The position numbers and the translations under genes are program-made. From Flavobacterium pectinovorum (lineage in GTDB: Bacteria > Bacteroidota > Bacteroidia > Flavobacteriales > Flavobacteriaceae): 64,000 nucleotides of DNA. The DNA lies in assembly GCF_022802975.1 (NCBI RefSeq), contig NZ_JAFEVZ010000004.1, positions 62,001-126,000 on the forward strand, written 5' to 3'. Positions 34,931-45,300 of this stretch are shown piece by piece (the stretch's first letter is position 1; each line of letters opens with the position of its first letter). The notes under the pieces are model-generated. The model worked only from the letters and a program-made list of their open reading frames with translations, was not told the DNA's origin and ran no database searches.

Positions 34931-37753
34931 TTAACTTTTTTTATAGTTTTCAGGTTTGAAAATGATTTTAAATGATTTTCCGTCATTAAGAAGCCTTTTA
35001 ACCAGATTCTGTATATCAGCCTTGGTCATTTTATTGACAATTTTTTCGAAATTTTCAGGATCGTTCATATTTTCCCCATATCTGAAATACTTCGTAATCA
35101 AACTCATATCATAAGCATTTTTACCTTGATACTGCTCTCTTTCTTTAACAAAGCTTGTTCTTACTTTAAGTAAATCTTCATCTGAGATATCTCCGTCAGC
35201 AATTTTTTGAAGTTCCTGATCTACAATAACGGCAAGCTTGTCTGCCATATCAGGATTACAGTCAAAATTGAAAGCAACTATCATTTGAGGTTTTGGTTCT
35301 CTCATAAAATAGCCCGTTGCACGCGGACTGTAAGCGCCTCCCTCGGCTTCTCTTACAGTTGCCAAAACCCTTAATTGCAAAATATCTCCCAAAGTATTAG
35401 CATAAATACTGTTGGCTACAGAGTAAGGCATTTCTTTTTTATAGGTAACATTTACTGTTGCCTTTGGGTCTTTCATTTCAAGATAGATATCCTTTTTAAT
35501 CTGGCTTGAAATCCAGTCAGGTCCATTGTCAATAAAATTTTCTTTTGTGTTGTGAGAAGGTATGCTGGCAATATACTTCTCCAACAGAGGTTTAAGCTGC
35601 TCTTCACTCACATCTCCTATTATAAAAAATTCAGAATCAGATACATCAGCAAATCTTTCCTGATATATTTTCTTTACTTTATCAAATGATAAATCCTTTA
35701 CAAAAGCTTCATTAAAAAGACGTTTTTTAGGATTGTTTTTACCATATAATGTAATCGTAAGGCTATCGTTCATTTTCTCTCCCACATCATTTTTTCGAGA
35801 AAGAAGCCAGGTACTTATTTGATTCTGCATTACCTCATAAGCCTGTTTTTCGAATCTCGGTTTTACAAAACTCAAATGAATCATCTGGAGCATGGTCTCA
35901 ACATCCTTCGTGTTTGAAGATCCTGTAACACCCTCATTTATTTCACTTAAATTAATTCTTATATTGGCTGTTTTCCCGGCCATAACTCTTTCTAAATCTG
36001 TAGCATTAAAATCGCCAAGTCCAGACATTTGAACCAGATTCTGCACCATTTCTGCCGACGGAAGTTCGTCATCTTTTAAAAGAGACGTTCCTCCTTTACT
36101 TATTGCATTTAATTCAACATTATCTTTTTGTTTATTAGTAAATTTATAATGTACTACAACACCATTGCTTAATGTGAAAGTTGAAGCATTAATATCTTTA
36201 TTTAAAACCGTTTTGGTAATTTTTCCTTTTTTAATTTCTGCATCCGAAATTAAAGTTTTGGCAGCTGCTGTTTCTGTGTATTTTTGAAGAAGTCTATCAT
36301 TTTCAACAGTTGTTATAACGAGCTTTGCCTGATTTTCTGTTAAATTATCCTCTCCTTCAACACCTGTGATATTTAAAGATCTGTTCTTCTGAGCATATAA
36401 CCTTTGAATCGTTTGATGAAGCTCGTCTAAAGTCAGACTTTCAAAAATCTTTTTGGCAAGGGTATATTCCTGATCAATGTCGCTGATCGTTGCATTATTT
36501 AAATAATTGGACTGGATTGTTTTTTCAATTTTTTCATGACTCCAATCATTTTTCTGAGCAATTTCGTTTTCATAGTAAGTTTTAAACTGTGTAATAGTTC
36601 TATCAACTTCTGACTGCACAAAACCAAATCGTACGGCTCTCATAACTTCTGTCAGTACTTCTTCAAATGCGGCTGCCTGTTTATTGGATTTTGGATTTAC
36701 ATTGATAGAAAAACTGTTAGAAGTTCTGTTCAACGGACTATAACCTACTCCTGCACCTAAAAAAGAAGCTGAGGGTTCTTTTGCTTTTTCTGCAATTCTT
36801 ATCGACAGCATTTGGGTTACCATGCCTTCTAATAATGCTCTTTTTAAATCTTTGACCGTTTCATTTTCAAGAGACTCTTTATGACGGATCTCGAAACTTA
36901 TAGAGGAAGCAGAAACCTCAGGGTCTTTTCCTAGGTTATAGAGCATTTCTGTGTTATCCGGAATATCGACTGTAAAACGTTTTTTAGGATTTTCAACTGC
37001 CGGAATAGTTGAAAACTGTTTTAGAATTTTTTTCTCAATTTCGTTAACATCTACATCACCAATTATAGCAATAGCCTGCAGGTCTGTACGGTACCAGTCA
37101 TGGTAAAAATCACGAAGCGCTTTATATTGAAATCCCTCAACTACAGACATCAACCCGATAGGCATTCTATTCACATACTTGGAGTTGTTGTAAATAACAG
37201 GCATAGATCCGTTATACAATCTCATACGTCCAGTCTGGCGCGTTCTCCATTCTTCTTTAATGACACCACGCTCGGCATCAATTTCTTTATCTGTCAAAAG
37301 CAGGTATTTTGACCAGTCTTTTAAAACCGTAAGGCAAGTATCTACCAAACCGTCTTTTGTTGGGATATTATTTAAATTATATACCGTTTCATCAAAAGAA
37401 GTGTAGGCATTTATATCTTTTCCAAATGTTGCTCCATGTTTTTCTAATGAATTAAGCATTGCTTTTCCCGGAAAATGTTCTGTACCATTAAAAGCCATGT
37501 GTTCCAGGAAGTGAGCAAGCCCTTGTTGATTATCCTCTTCCAGAATAGACCCTACATTTTGAATAATATAATAACTGGCAGCACCTTTGACCGCTTTTGT
37601 GCTTTTTATATAGTAGGTCATACCGTTTGGCAGCACTCCTTTTTTTACCGATTTATCAACCGGTAGCGGGTCATTATAATTTATAGATTGTGCGTTCCCT
37701 TTTAAGCTCAATGCTATAAAAAGGACACATGAAATTTTAAAAATACGTTTCAT
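34931..37753 (-). CDS. M16-family zinc protease (pitrilysin/insulinase-like)
   Basis: 940 residues, signal peptide 1-21. The inverted zinc motif H81-x-x-E84-H85 is in GLAHFLEHMAFNGTEHFPG and the distal Glu in DAERGVIKEEWRTRQ. Two M16 halves follow (active N-terminal about 30-470, inactive C-terminal about 510-920), the full two-domain length. Members degrade peptides in the periplasm. The TlpA-like gene and the sigma/FecR/SusCD locus are close by; in related genomes similar proteases accompany such loci, so a role in processing imported peptides is likely. Confidence 0.93.
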   Translation of the reverse strand: MKRIFKISCVLFIALSLKGNAQSINYNDPLPVDKSVKKGVLPNGMTYYIKSTKAVKGAASYYIIQNVGSILEEDNQQGLAHFLEHMAFNGTEHFPGKAMLNSLEKHGATFGKDINAYTSFDETVYNLNNIPTKDGLVDTCLTVLKDWSKYLLLTDKEIDAERGVIKEEWRTRQTGRMRLYNGSMPVIYNNSKYVNRMPIGLMSVVEGFQYKALRDFYHDWYRTDLQAIAIIGDVDVNEIEKKILKQFSTIPAVENPKKRFTVDIPDNTEMLYNLGKDPEVSASSISFEIRHKESLENETVKDLKRALLEGMVTQMLSIRIAEKAKEPSASFLGAGVGYSPLNRTSNSFSINVNPKSNKQAAAFEEVLTEVMRAVRFGFVQSEVDRTITQFKTYYENEIAQKNDWSHEKIEKTIQSNYLNNATISDIDQEYTLAKKIFESLTLDELHQTIQRLYAQKNRSLNITGVEGEDNLTENQAKLVITTVENDRLLQKYTETAAAKTLISDAEIKKGKITKTVLNKDINASTFTLSNGVVVHYKFTNKQKDNVELNAISKGGTSLLKDDELPSAEMVQNLVQMSGLGDFNATDLERVMAGKTANIRINLSEINEGVTGSSNTKDVETMLQMIHLSFVKPRFEKQAYEVMQNQISTWLLSRKNDVGEKMNDSLTITLYGKNNPKKRLFNEAFVKDLSFDKVKKIYQERFADVSDSEFFIIGDVSEEQLKPLLEKYIASIPSHNTKENFIDNGPDWISSQIKKDIYLEMKDPKATVNVTYKKEMPYSVANSIYANTLGDILQLRVLATVREAEGGAYSPRATGYFMREPKPQMIVAFNFDCNPDMADKLAVIVDQELQKIADGDISDEDLLKVRTSFVKEREQYQGKNAYDMSLITKYFRYGENMNDPENFEKIVNKMTKADIQNLVKRLLNDGKSFKIIFKPENYKKS

Positions 37754-37914
37754 AAAGTGTTTTTGGATTATTGGACAAAAAGCAATAAAGCATTAAACCT
37801 GACATCACTAGAGTTAATGGGAAGTTTAAGAAAATACAAAGCCTGCCTTGCTTATAAAGTGTAGAATATTTGGACTATTACAGACACATGAGCTGCAGGC
37901 AGGCTTTTATATAG

Positions 37915-38153
37915 TAACCTGAACTCGATTATTACTATCTCCAACGGTTGAAACCGTTGGAGATAGTTTACCATTGAATTATTATTTTTACAAGCGATGC
38001 TAAAAAAGCAAAATGTTCTCATTTAGCCCCGGTTGAAGTGAAAATCCTTATGTCCCGGAGTTCGGGACATAAGATTGTAACGGAAAACGGGACGATACTT
38101 GCTGAAAAACCCTAATCTTTCTGCTTCAAAAAATAATAATCGAGTTCAGGTTA
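37915..38153. mobile_element. MITE-like element with perfect 20-bp terminal inverted repeats
   Basis: TAACCTGAACTCGATTATTA at 37915-37934 is repeated exactly inverted at 38134-38153. If the true tips are ACCTGA... and ...TCAGGT, the flanks share a 5-base TAGTA duplication. An inner hairpin TCTCCAACGGTTgaaaCCGTTGGAGA lies at 37938-37962. The tips resemble those of the IS982 copy at 30584-31615 (ACCTGAGTTCG), so that transposase family is the likely mover. It lies between the M16 and TlpA-like genes. Confidence 0.75.
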
Positions 38154-38186
38154 GTAAAAAATTATCTTTATATTAAAGACTTATTT

Positions 38187-39383
38187 TTATGATTTTGATA
38201 ATTCTTCGAGCTTTTTCTCTAAAGCCTCGCCTCTAAGATCTTCAGCTATAATCATTCCGTTCTGGTCCATTAAAAAAGTGGCAGGAATAGCCGTTACATT
38301 AAAGAATTTACTCATTTTAGCATCATCAATAAGATTTGGCCATGGCATGTTTTCCTGTCCTAAAGCTTTAAGCCATCCTTTTTGATCTGTATCAATAGAA
38401 ACACTCATGATTTCGAAACCTTTTGAAGCGTACTTTTGGTAGGCTGCTTTTAAATTAGGAATTTCTTTTCGGCACGGAGCACACCACGAAGCCCAAAAAT
38501 CAACTAAGATGTATTTTTTCTTTGCAATCACATTTTTTACCGTTGAAGGTTTTCCGTCTTTATCATTTAATGAAAAATTCTCCACATTTACCCCCACTAA
38601 ACTTTTTGGCCATAACTCTTCTTTTGCTTTTTGGCCGTAGTAACTGTTTTGCGCCTCTGGTGAGAATTGTTCGTAAATAGGTCTTAAATCAGGGCTAAGA
38701 TAACTGCACTGTGTCAGCATAAAAAGCGGCCCCCAAAAAGTATCTTTATTCTTTAAAATAAGATCATTCGTAAGTGTTGCACACTTTTTAAAAAACGCAT
38801 CTTGTTTTTCCAAAAAAGTTTTATATCTCTCAGACCCTTCAATTGAATCCAATACTCTTTTATTTTTACTTTGAGCTGCAGCGGCTTGTTCATTTAACAT
38901 TTCATCACTGCCTTCAATGTAGTAAGCAGCATAATCAGCACTAAGCTCATTGTTAACTCTTGATGTTTCTTTCATAAAATACTCATTGTATTTTGAGCCT
39001 TCTAATTGAGCATAATTAAAGGTAATTCGACCATCTTGTCTCGCGACAACACCAGTTGCAGTTAATTTCATTTTTGCATTTTCCAACACGATCGGAATTA
39101 TTCCTCTATCTGATGCAAAGATGATATTGCAAAGACGAATGCCATCCAATTTTCCGGTAAGGGTAAACTTGCCGTCTTTTAGATAACTTTCTGTAATAGG
39201 CAATTCAGTAGTATGGACACCTCCGGGAATAAGTCTTATCGATGTTCCGTCCGGAACTCCCGTTATAAAGCCGTCAAGCTGAAAAGAATCAGCTACAGCT
39301 TTTTTTCCTTGTGCCTGACTCATAAGAGCCATAAAAAAACACATACAAAGACCTAAAAATTTAATTTTTTTCATTTTGTTCAT
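38187..39383 (-). CDS. TlpA-like thiol-disulfide oxidoreductase with DUF4369 domain
   Basis: 398 residues, signal peptide ending SQAQ (residues about 1-24; the second Met, 3 codons in, is an equally good start). Residues about 35-135 are a DUF4369 beta domain (LDGFITGVPDGTSIRLIPGG), followed by a helical linker and, from about 255, an AhpC/TlpA thioredoxin fold with the CxxC in LVDFWASWCAPCRKEIPNL and cis-Pro in TAIPATFLMD. It reduces disulfides in the periplasm. DUF4369-TlpA proteins commonly accompany FecI/FecR-SusC/D and M16 genes in Bacteroidota. Confidence 0.92.
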   Translation of the reverse strand: MNKMKKIKFLGLCMCFFMALMSQAQGKKAVADSFQLDGFITGVPDGTSIRLIPGGVHTTELPITESYLKDGKFTLTGKLDGIRLCNIIFASDRGIIPIVLENAKMKLTATGVVARQDGRITFNYAQLEGSKYNEYFMKETSRVNNELSADYAAYYIEGSDEMLNEQAAAAQSKNKRVLDSIEGSERYKTFLEKQDAFFKKCATLTNDLILKNKDTFWGPLFMLTQCSYLSPDLRPIYEQFSPEAQNSYYGQKAKEELWPKSLVGVNVENFSLNDKDGKPSTVKNVIAKKKYILVDFWASWCAPCRKEIPNLKAAYQKYASKGFEIMSVSIDTDQKGWLKALGQENMPWPNLIDDAKMSKFFNVTAIPATFLMDQNGMIIAEDLRGEALEKKLEELSKS

Positions 39384-39631
39384 TTTTTGTTTTATCGTTT
39401 GTTATTTGGAATTCAACATTGATTTTTTTAAAATATTAATCAATATTATTTTTTATCTCTTATACTTTACTACTTACCTTAATCGAATTCTCCTTTGCAT
39501 GCCTGGGAAAATGATAAAAATTACTTTGCAAAAAAATATTTCAATAAAAAACTATACAGCGTAGACGCAGAATAAACAGATGTACTCATTAATTTTATGT
39601 TAAATTTTTAGAGATTTTATTATTATATGCA

Positions 39632-39813
39632 ACCGTTGGGTGAAATTAAAAATGAGTATCAGGCTGAACGGAATGGATGCCCTTTCGTGTTCAAAAGCCT
39701 TCGACTCCGCTCAGGATGATATCAATTCCTTAAGTTATAAATGATGTTTCACTACCAATTTTTATACTTTTTATAATCAAATCAATCTTTTTAATCAATT
39801 TCAACCAATAGGT
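39632..39813. mobile_element. MITE-like element, family A, copy 2
   Basis: 182 bases, opposite orientation to 17739-17945 and mostly alignable with it, including CTTCGACTCCGCTCAGGATG and the ATTAAAAAG-type ends. One tip has lost a C (ACCGTTGGG) and the other is degenerate (AATAGGT). Flanks TATATGCA (39624-39631) and TATATACA (39814-39821) form an 8-base duplication with one mismatch. An older insertion than copy 1. Confidence 0.75.
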
Positions 39814-39933
39814 TATATACAGTAAAAATCAATAAACACTTTCCAACAAAAAAGACTTGAAACATTTTTCAAAAAGTATCTCATTCATCAAAAAAAAAAA
39901 TCATCTGAAATTAAATCAAATACTGCATCTTAA

Positions 39934-39963
39934 AAAAGAGCTGCAGATATACAGCTCTTTTAA
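39934..39963. terminator. hairpin, probable terminator
   Basis: AAAAGAGCTG and CAGCTCTTTT pair around an 8-base loop, inside the 39384-40307 gap. No gene is visible to either side in this gap apart from the MITE-like element; the hairpin lies about 345 bases from the nearest stop, so what it terminates is unclear. Confidence 0.5.
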
Positions 39964-40307
39964 CCTTTTAAAGAATACTTACTAATTCAAAAAATTTACT
40001 TTATAAAAGGTGCAAAATCATTTATAGCCAAATGCTTTTTAATGAAATTATCGATGCAAACGGTAAATAAACATATAAGAAATTAGCAGAAAATATTATA
40101 TCTCTATACTAAGAATATGTAGTGTAGACGGAATTAAACAAAAAGCACTTACGCTTATTGTGTTAAAGTTTTGATAAAATAAAAAATTAAAACAGCAGAC
40201 TATGAAAAGGCTATATTATTATCGAAGAAAAAAAAACTTACACAAAAAACATACTAATATATAAATACTGAATATGCTTCTTTTACTGATTTTTTTAGAT
40301 AAAGACG

Positions 40308-40901
40308 TTAAAAACGTGTTGCAGTTATAAATTTTAAAAAACCTATCAGAACATAAATAGTAATATATTGAGACAAATACTCCTTAAGCACTTTATAAGC
40401 TTTAAACAACTGATTTTGAACTGTCTTTATTGAAATATTTAATTGATGGGCAATTTCACTATACTTAAACCCTTTTAACTTATGAAGTATCAGTATTTCC
40501 CTGCATTTTTTTGGAAGACTGTTTATGGCTGCTTCTAATTTTTGAAGTAAATTTTCTTTTTGATCATCTGGCGTATCTTCTTCATAAACTTCACGGGAAA
40601 GCTTTTCCGAAAGAGAATTCTTCTTTTTTTCTAATCTAAAATGATCTATTGCCTCATTATAACAAGCTTTATACAAATAACTTTTTAGTGAATATGTAAT
40701 ATTAATTGCATTTCTTTTTTCCCAAATCGAACTAAAAACAGACTGTACAATATCTTCGGATATATCCCTGTCATTGGTTTTACTGATAATATAGATGACA
40801 AGTTTATCATACAGTGATTCAAAAACAAATTTGAATACTTCTTCGTTGCCTTTCTTTATCTGTTCGATGATATAAGTATTATGTTCGAGAGAAATAGTCA
40901 T
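40308..40901 (-). CDS. ECF RNA polymerase sigma factor (FecI-like)
   Basis: 197 residues from ATG 40901; a longer frame to 41024 runs into the divergent promoter region. Region 2 is FVFESLYDKLVIYIISKTND, then EDIVQSVFSSIWEKRNAI, and SLKSYLYKACYNEAIDHFR. Region 4 is INSLPKKCREILILHKLKGFKYSEIAHQLNISIKTVQNQLFKAYKVLKEYL. It directs transcription of the SusC/SusD genes when released by the FecR-like anti-sigma factor encoded divergently. Confidence 0.9.
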   Translation of the reverse strand: MTISLEHNTYIIEQIKKGNEEVFKFVFESLYDKLVIYIISKTNDRDISEDIVQSVFSSIWEKRNAINITYSLKSYLYKACYNEAIDHFRLEKKKNSLSEKLSREVYEEDTPDDQKENLLQKLEAAINSLPKKCREILILHKLKGFKYSEIAHQLNISIKTVQNQLFKAYKVLKEYLSQYITIYVLIGFLKFITATRF

Positions 40902-40985
40902 TTTGCTTTTGGGGAGAATAAAATTTAATAGATAAATAATCTTAGTTTTGCAAATGTGTGAAAAAAAATTACGAAAACCAATAGG

Positions 40986-40993
40986 TATATTTG
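40986..40993 (+). promoter_or_regulatory. -7 box of the fecR-like gene
   Basis: TATATTTG matches the TAnnTTTG box, 40 bases ahead of the ATG at 41033. There is no TTG at 17-23 bases upstream, so the promoter may need an activator or another sigma factor. Confidence 0.45.
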
Positions 40994-41032
40994 AAAAATC
41001 TGCGTCATAACAATAAAAAAACAACTGATATT

Positions 41033-42196
41033 ATGAAAACCGTGAATTTTTCGCAATTAATGTTAAAGTACTTAGCAAGAGAATTAACACCTGAAGAAAG
41101 TGTAAAATTTGAAGAATATTTAACACAGGAAAAGTATCAAAAAGAGTTCAGGTCGCAGGTAAGACTTGAGAAACATACTATTGAATTTCTTTATAACGAA
41201 GAAACAAAAAAAATGGACAAAGCTCATAAAGACAAAATATTTGAAATAATCAAAAGCGGAGAAAAGAAACCAAGGTTTTTTATCAATCTAAAATGGATAA
41301 GCTATGCAGCAGGAGTTGCTGCTGTTCTTGCTATCTCGTTTACATTGTTTTACAAAAAATCAGAGACTGCACTAATTATAGATGATAATAAAATAACCTT
41401 AAGCGTTCCTGAAGAGTCGGTCAAAGAAATAACCAAAGAAGGCAAAATCTCATTTAAAACAAAATCCGGAGTTAAGGTGGTACAAAATGGAGATACTTTA
41501 AGTTTCAACAAAACTAATCTGAATACCAAACTGGTTTATGATGAAATGTTTGTTCCAAGAGGTAAAAATTTTGTTCTCAAACTTAGCGATGGAACGGTAG
41601 TTATTATTAATTCATCGACTAAAATTAAGTTTCCTGAAAATTTTACAGCAGGCGTAAACAGAGAAGTCTTTGTAGAAGGAGAAGCCTATTTTAAAGTTGC
41701 AAAGAATGCCGAAAGTCCATTTATTGTACATTCAGACAATCTTAATATCCGAGTACTGGGAACTGAATTCAATGTGAATTCGTACGGTGACAAAGGTGCT
41801 GATAAAACTGAAACCGTATTGGTTGAAGGCAGCGTAGGTCTTTATTACAATAAATTGAGCTATAGTCGAGGAGAGTATGAAAAAATGGGGCCGGGTATGA
41901 AAGTTGATTTTAATCATAAAAACCTGGTGTTTAATAAAGAGAAAAATGTCGATCTGGAAAAATACATTTCGTGGGTAAACGGAGAGGTCATTTTTGATAA
42001 GGAACCCCTTGAAGATATCATTAAAGTATTGGAAAGAAAGTTCAATGTCGATTTTGAAGTGAGAAACAAAAAACTCCTTAAACAAAAATTTGTCGCAAAG
42101 TTTAAAGAAGAAAATATCTATCAGGTTATGGCCGCCATGCAGCTAAGTTTCCCTTTTAAATACAAAATTGAAAACAATAAAATTATAATCGAATAA
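41033..42196 (+). CDS. FecR-family anti-sigma factor
   Basis: 387 residues from ATG 41033. The N-terminal cytoplasmic segment (about 1-80) starts LMLKYLARELTPEESVKFEEYL, the sigma-binding part. One membrane span at about 88-107 (WISYAAGVAAVLAISFTLFY). The periplasmic FecR domain (about 170-270) contains VPRGKNFVLKLSDGTVVIINSSTKIKFPENF and VEGEAYFKVAKNAESPFIVHSDNLNIRVLGTEFNV. The C-terminal DUF4974 module (about 315-387) starts ISWVNGEVIFDKEPLEDIIKVLERKFNVDFEV. It relays signal from the SusC-type transporter's N-terminal domain to the ECF sigma factor. Confidence 0.93.
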   Translation: MKTVNFSQLMLKYLARELTPEESVKFEEYLTQEKYQKEFRSQVRLEKHTIEFLYNEETKKMDKAHKDKIFEIIKSGEKKPRFFINLKWISYAAGVAAVLAISFTLFYKKSETALIIDDNKITLSVPEESVKEITKEGKISFKTKSGVKVVQNGDTLSFNKTNLNTKLVYDEMFVPRGKNFVLKLSDGTVVIINSSTKIKFPENFTAGVNREVFVEGEAYFKVAKNAESPFIVHSDNLNIRVLGTEFNVNSYGDKGADKTETVLVEGSVGLYYNKLSYSRGEYEKMGPGMKVDFNHKNLVFNKEKNVDLEKYISWVNGEVIFDKEPLEDIIKVLERKFNVDFEVRNKKLLKQKFVAKFKEENIYQVMAAMQLSFPFKYKIENNKIIIE

Positions 42197-42280
42197 TCAG
42201 TAATCCTATATATAACTAAACCCAAAAACAATTATGATGAAAAAAAAATACAATCCCAATTTAAAAGGAGAAAATAAAAA

Positions 42281-42305
42281 CGGAAGATGCTGGACACATC
42301 TTCCG
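42281..42305 (+). terminator. hairpin between fecR-like and susC-like genes
   Basis: CGGAAGATG-CTGGACA-CATCTTCCG is a perfect 9-bp stem. It lacks a clear T run, so it may be an attenuator or RNA-stabilising stem rather than a full terminator. It overlaps a 28-codon frame (ATG 42234 to TGA 42318-42320) that I do not regard as proven coding. Confidence 0.45.
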
Positions 42306-42358
42306 AATAGAAAAAAATGAATTTCTCGTAAAAAAAACATTCTAAGCAAAACAAAAGT

Positions 42359-45300
42359 ATGAAAAAAATTACCAATTACACGGGTGTGTTCTGCGGTACC
42401 CATAATTTAAAATTAAAAATGAGGATAACAACTTTGTTACTTTTTGCCTTTATTTTAAACAGCCAGGCGAGTACTTATTCACAAGCAACCAAAGTGAATA
42501 TAACGCTGAATAATGGAACGGTTGAGGATTTCTTTAAAAAAGTAGAGAAATCGACATCTTATAAATTTTTATATCATGTTGGAGAAATTAACTTAGACTA
42601 CAAAGTTAATGTATCAGCAAAAGATAAACCATTAAACCAGATACTAGACGAAGTATTTAAAGGAAAAAACATTAGCTACAAATTGCTGAACAAGCAGATT
42701 GTGCTGTATAAAGAAACAAAAAAAGCTATTGGAATAAAAATTTCACAATCTCAGAAAACGTACAGTGGAACAGTAAAAAATGCAAAAGGGGCTCCTCTAT
42801 CAGATGTAGCCGTTTGGATTAAAGGCAGTTCTCTGGGAACTTATACAGATGCAAAAGGATTTTTCTCTTTAGAAGCAAAAGAGCAAGAGGTACTGGTATT
42901 CTCTTTAGTAGGGATGAAAGAGAAAGAAGTGGTTTTGGGATCAAATTATAATTTGAACGTGCTAATGGAAGAATTTGTCAGTGAACTGGATGAAGTTGTT
43001 CTCGTTGCTTACGGCAGCACGTCCAAAAGATTCAATACAGGTTCTGTTGGATCTATAACTTCCAGTACAATTGAGAAACAGCCCGTAAATAACCCAATTT
43101 TAGCACTACAAGGAAATGTAGCTGGTGTTTACATTACTCAGGGAACCGGAAGACCAGGATCTAATATTCAGGTTAATGTGAGAGGAGTCAATTCAATTAA
43201 CGGTTCACCTCCTTTATATATAGTAGATGGAGTTCCTTTCTCTGCTTTTGGGATGAACCAGTTTGTGTATGATGGAAATCCAAATTTAACCCAAAGCCCG
43301 CTAAATCTTATTAATCCGGACGATATTGAAAGCATCAGTGTACTTAAAGATGCCGATGCTACTTCAATATATGGATCCAGAGGTGCTAATGGTGTCATTT
43401 TAATTACAACCAAAAAAAGAGCTACAAAAGGATTTTCTGTAAGTGCTAATGTTTCATCAGGAGTGAAAGATGTAGCCCATAAAATGGATGTTCTTAATAC
43501 CAAACAATATTTAGATTTAAGAAAAGAAGCTTTTGCCAATGACGGAATAACGCCGACTCCTGAAAATGCACCCGACTTGTTTATCTATGATCAAAATCTG
43601 GATATGAACTGGCAAGATTACCTAATGGGCAGAACAGCAACTTACAATCATTATCAGCTTTCTATGAATACCGGAGACAGCAACAGTTCTTTCTCTCTTA
43701 ATGGATCTTACAGAGATGAAACTACGGTTAATCCGGGTAATTTTGGTTATAAAAACTACAGTCTAAACTCCAGATATGATTTTACTTCAAAAGATAATAA
43801 TTTTCATATAGGCACACAGGTAACCTACAGCGGAGATAACAGTAAATCATTTATGCTGTTAGTAAGCCCTAACTTATTGCTCGCTCCTAATTACAATCTG
43901 TTCAAAGAAGACGGCAGTCTTGACTGGACAACTACAAACCCTTTGGCGAGTTTTAACAGAACTTTTGATGCAAAATCAACCAGTTTGAGAGCCAATGTAA
44001 ATATGGATTATAAGTTTTTCGAATATTTTAAAGCCATACTGGCTGTAGGCTATACTAAAGCAGATATGGATCAATACAGCAAGAACCCTTCAACCTCTCT
44101 TGATCCTGCCTATGCTGAGTATTCCTGGGGGAAACCTAATGTAGAAAAAGGAAAAACAGTTAATACGACTCTAAATATTGAACCACAAATAACCTATACA
44201 AAAAACATAGGTCCTAACAGCATAGAAGCCTTAGCAGGTGCTACTTTAATGAATAACAAACAGGACAATCTTTATATTCATGGAACCCAGTATTCTTCTG
44301 ATCTTTTTTTAGATAATATTGGTGCCGCCGGCGATCTTGCTATTACAAGTACTATTTCTAACTATAAATATGCATCCTTGTTTGGAAGATTAAAATATGC
44401 CTACAACAATAAGTACATCATAAACGGAACAATCAGAAATGACGGATCTTCAAGATTTGGCCCCAACAATCGATTTGGTACATTTGGATCAGTAGGAGCT
44501 GCCTGGATTTTTACCGAAGAAAAATTTCTTAAAGAAAATAAAATCCTGAGTTTTGGAAAATTAAGAAGCAGTTATGGAACGTCAGGTAATGATAACGTAG
44601 GTGATTATCAGTATTACGAATTGTGGGCTTCTACTTCAGGGGTAAACTCCCCTGCCGGATCCATTTTAAGACCTGAAGTTATTCCAAATAAAAACTTCAG
44701 CTGGGAAAAAATAACAAAATTTGATGTGGCATTAGAATTAGGTTTTTTAAAAGATAATATTCTTTTAAATATGAATTATTACCGTAATGAAACATCAGAT
44801 CAGCTTGTAGGGAAACCGCTCCCGTCTACGACAGGTTTTAATTTTATAACAACAAATTTACCTGCACTTATTAGGAATACAGGTTTTGAAATATCATTGG
44901 ATACCAAAAACATAGCAACAAAAAATTTTAAATGGTTTACCAATATTAATTTTACACTGCCTAAAAATGAACTGGTACGATTTGAAAATTTAGAATCTTC
45001 AAGTTATGCTAATAGGTATGAAATTGGCCAAAACATAACAGTGCAAAAAGGGTTTGATGCCAGTGTTGACCCCAATACAGGACTACTTGTTATAAAGGAC
45101 CAGAATGGTGATGACCAGATTACCTATCAGGATGACCAGATTAATCTAGGAAATACAATGCCGAAATTTTACGGAGGCGTTACCAATTCATTTAATCTCT
45201 ATAATTTTCAGCTTTCTTTTATGTTTCAGTTCGTTAAACAAGAAGGATGGGGCTATCGTAACCTTGTTTTCAGACAGCCGGGAGATATGCAGAATTTTGA

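Noticed and set aside
39974-40307. Possible small genes upstream of the sigma factor terminus
   Set aside because: All short frames are AT-rich with no start signals or recognisable motifs.
42234-42320. 28-codon frame between fecR-like and susC-like genes as a leader peptide
   Set aside because: No run of a single amino acid and only one hairpin without T run; coding not supported.
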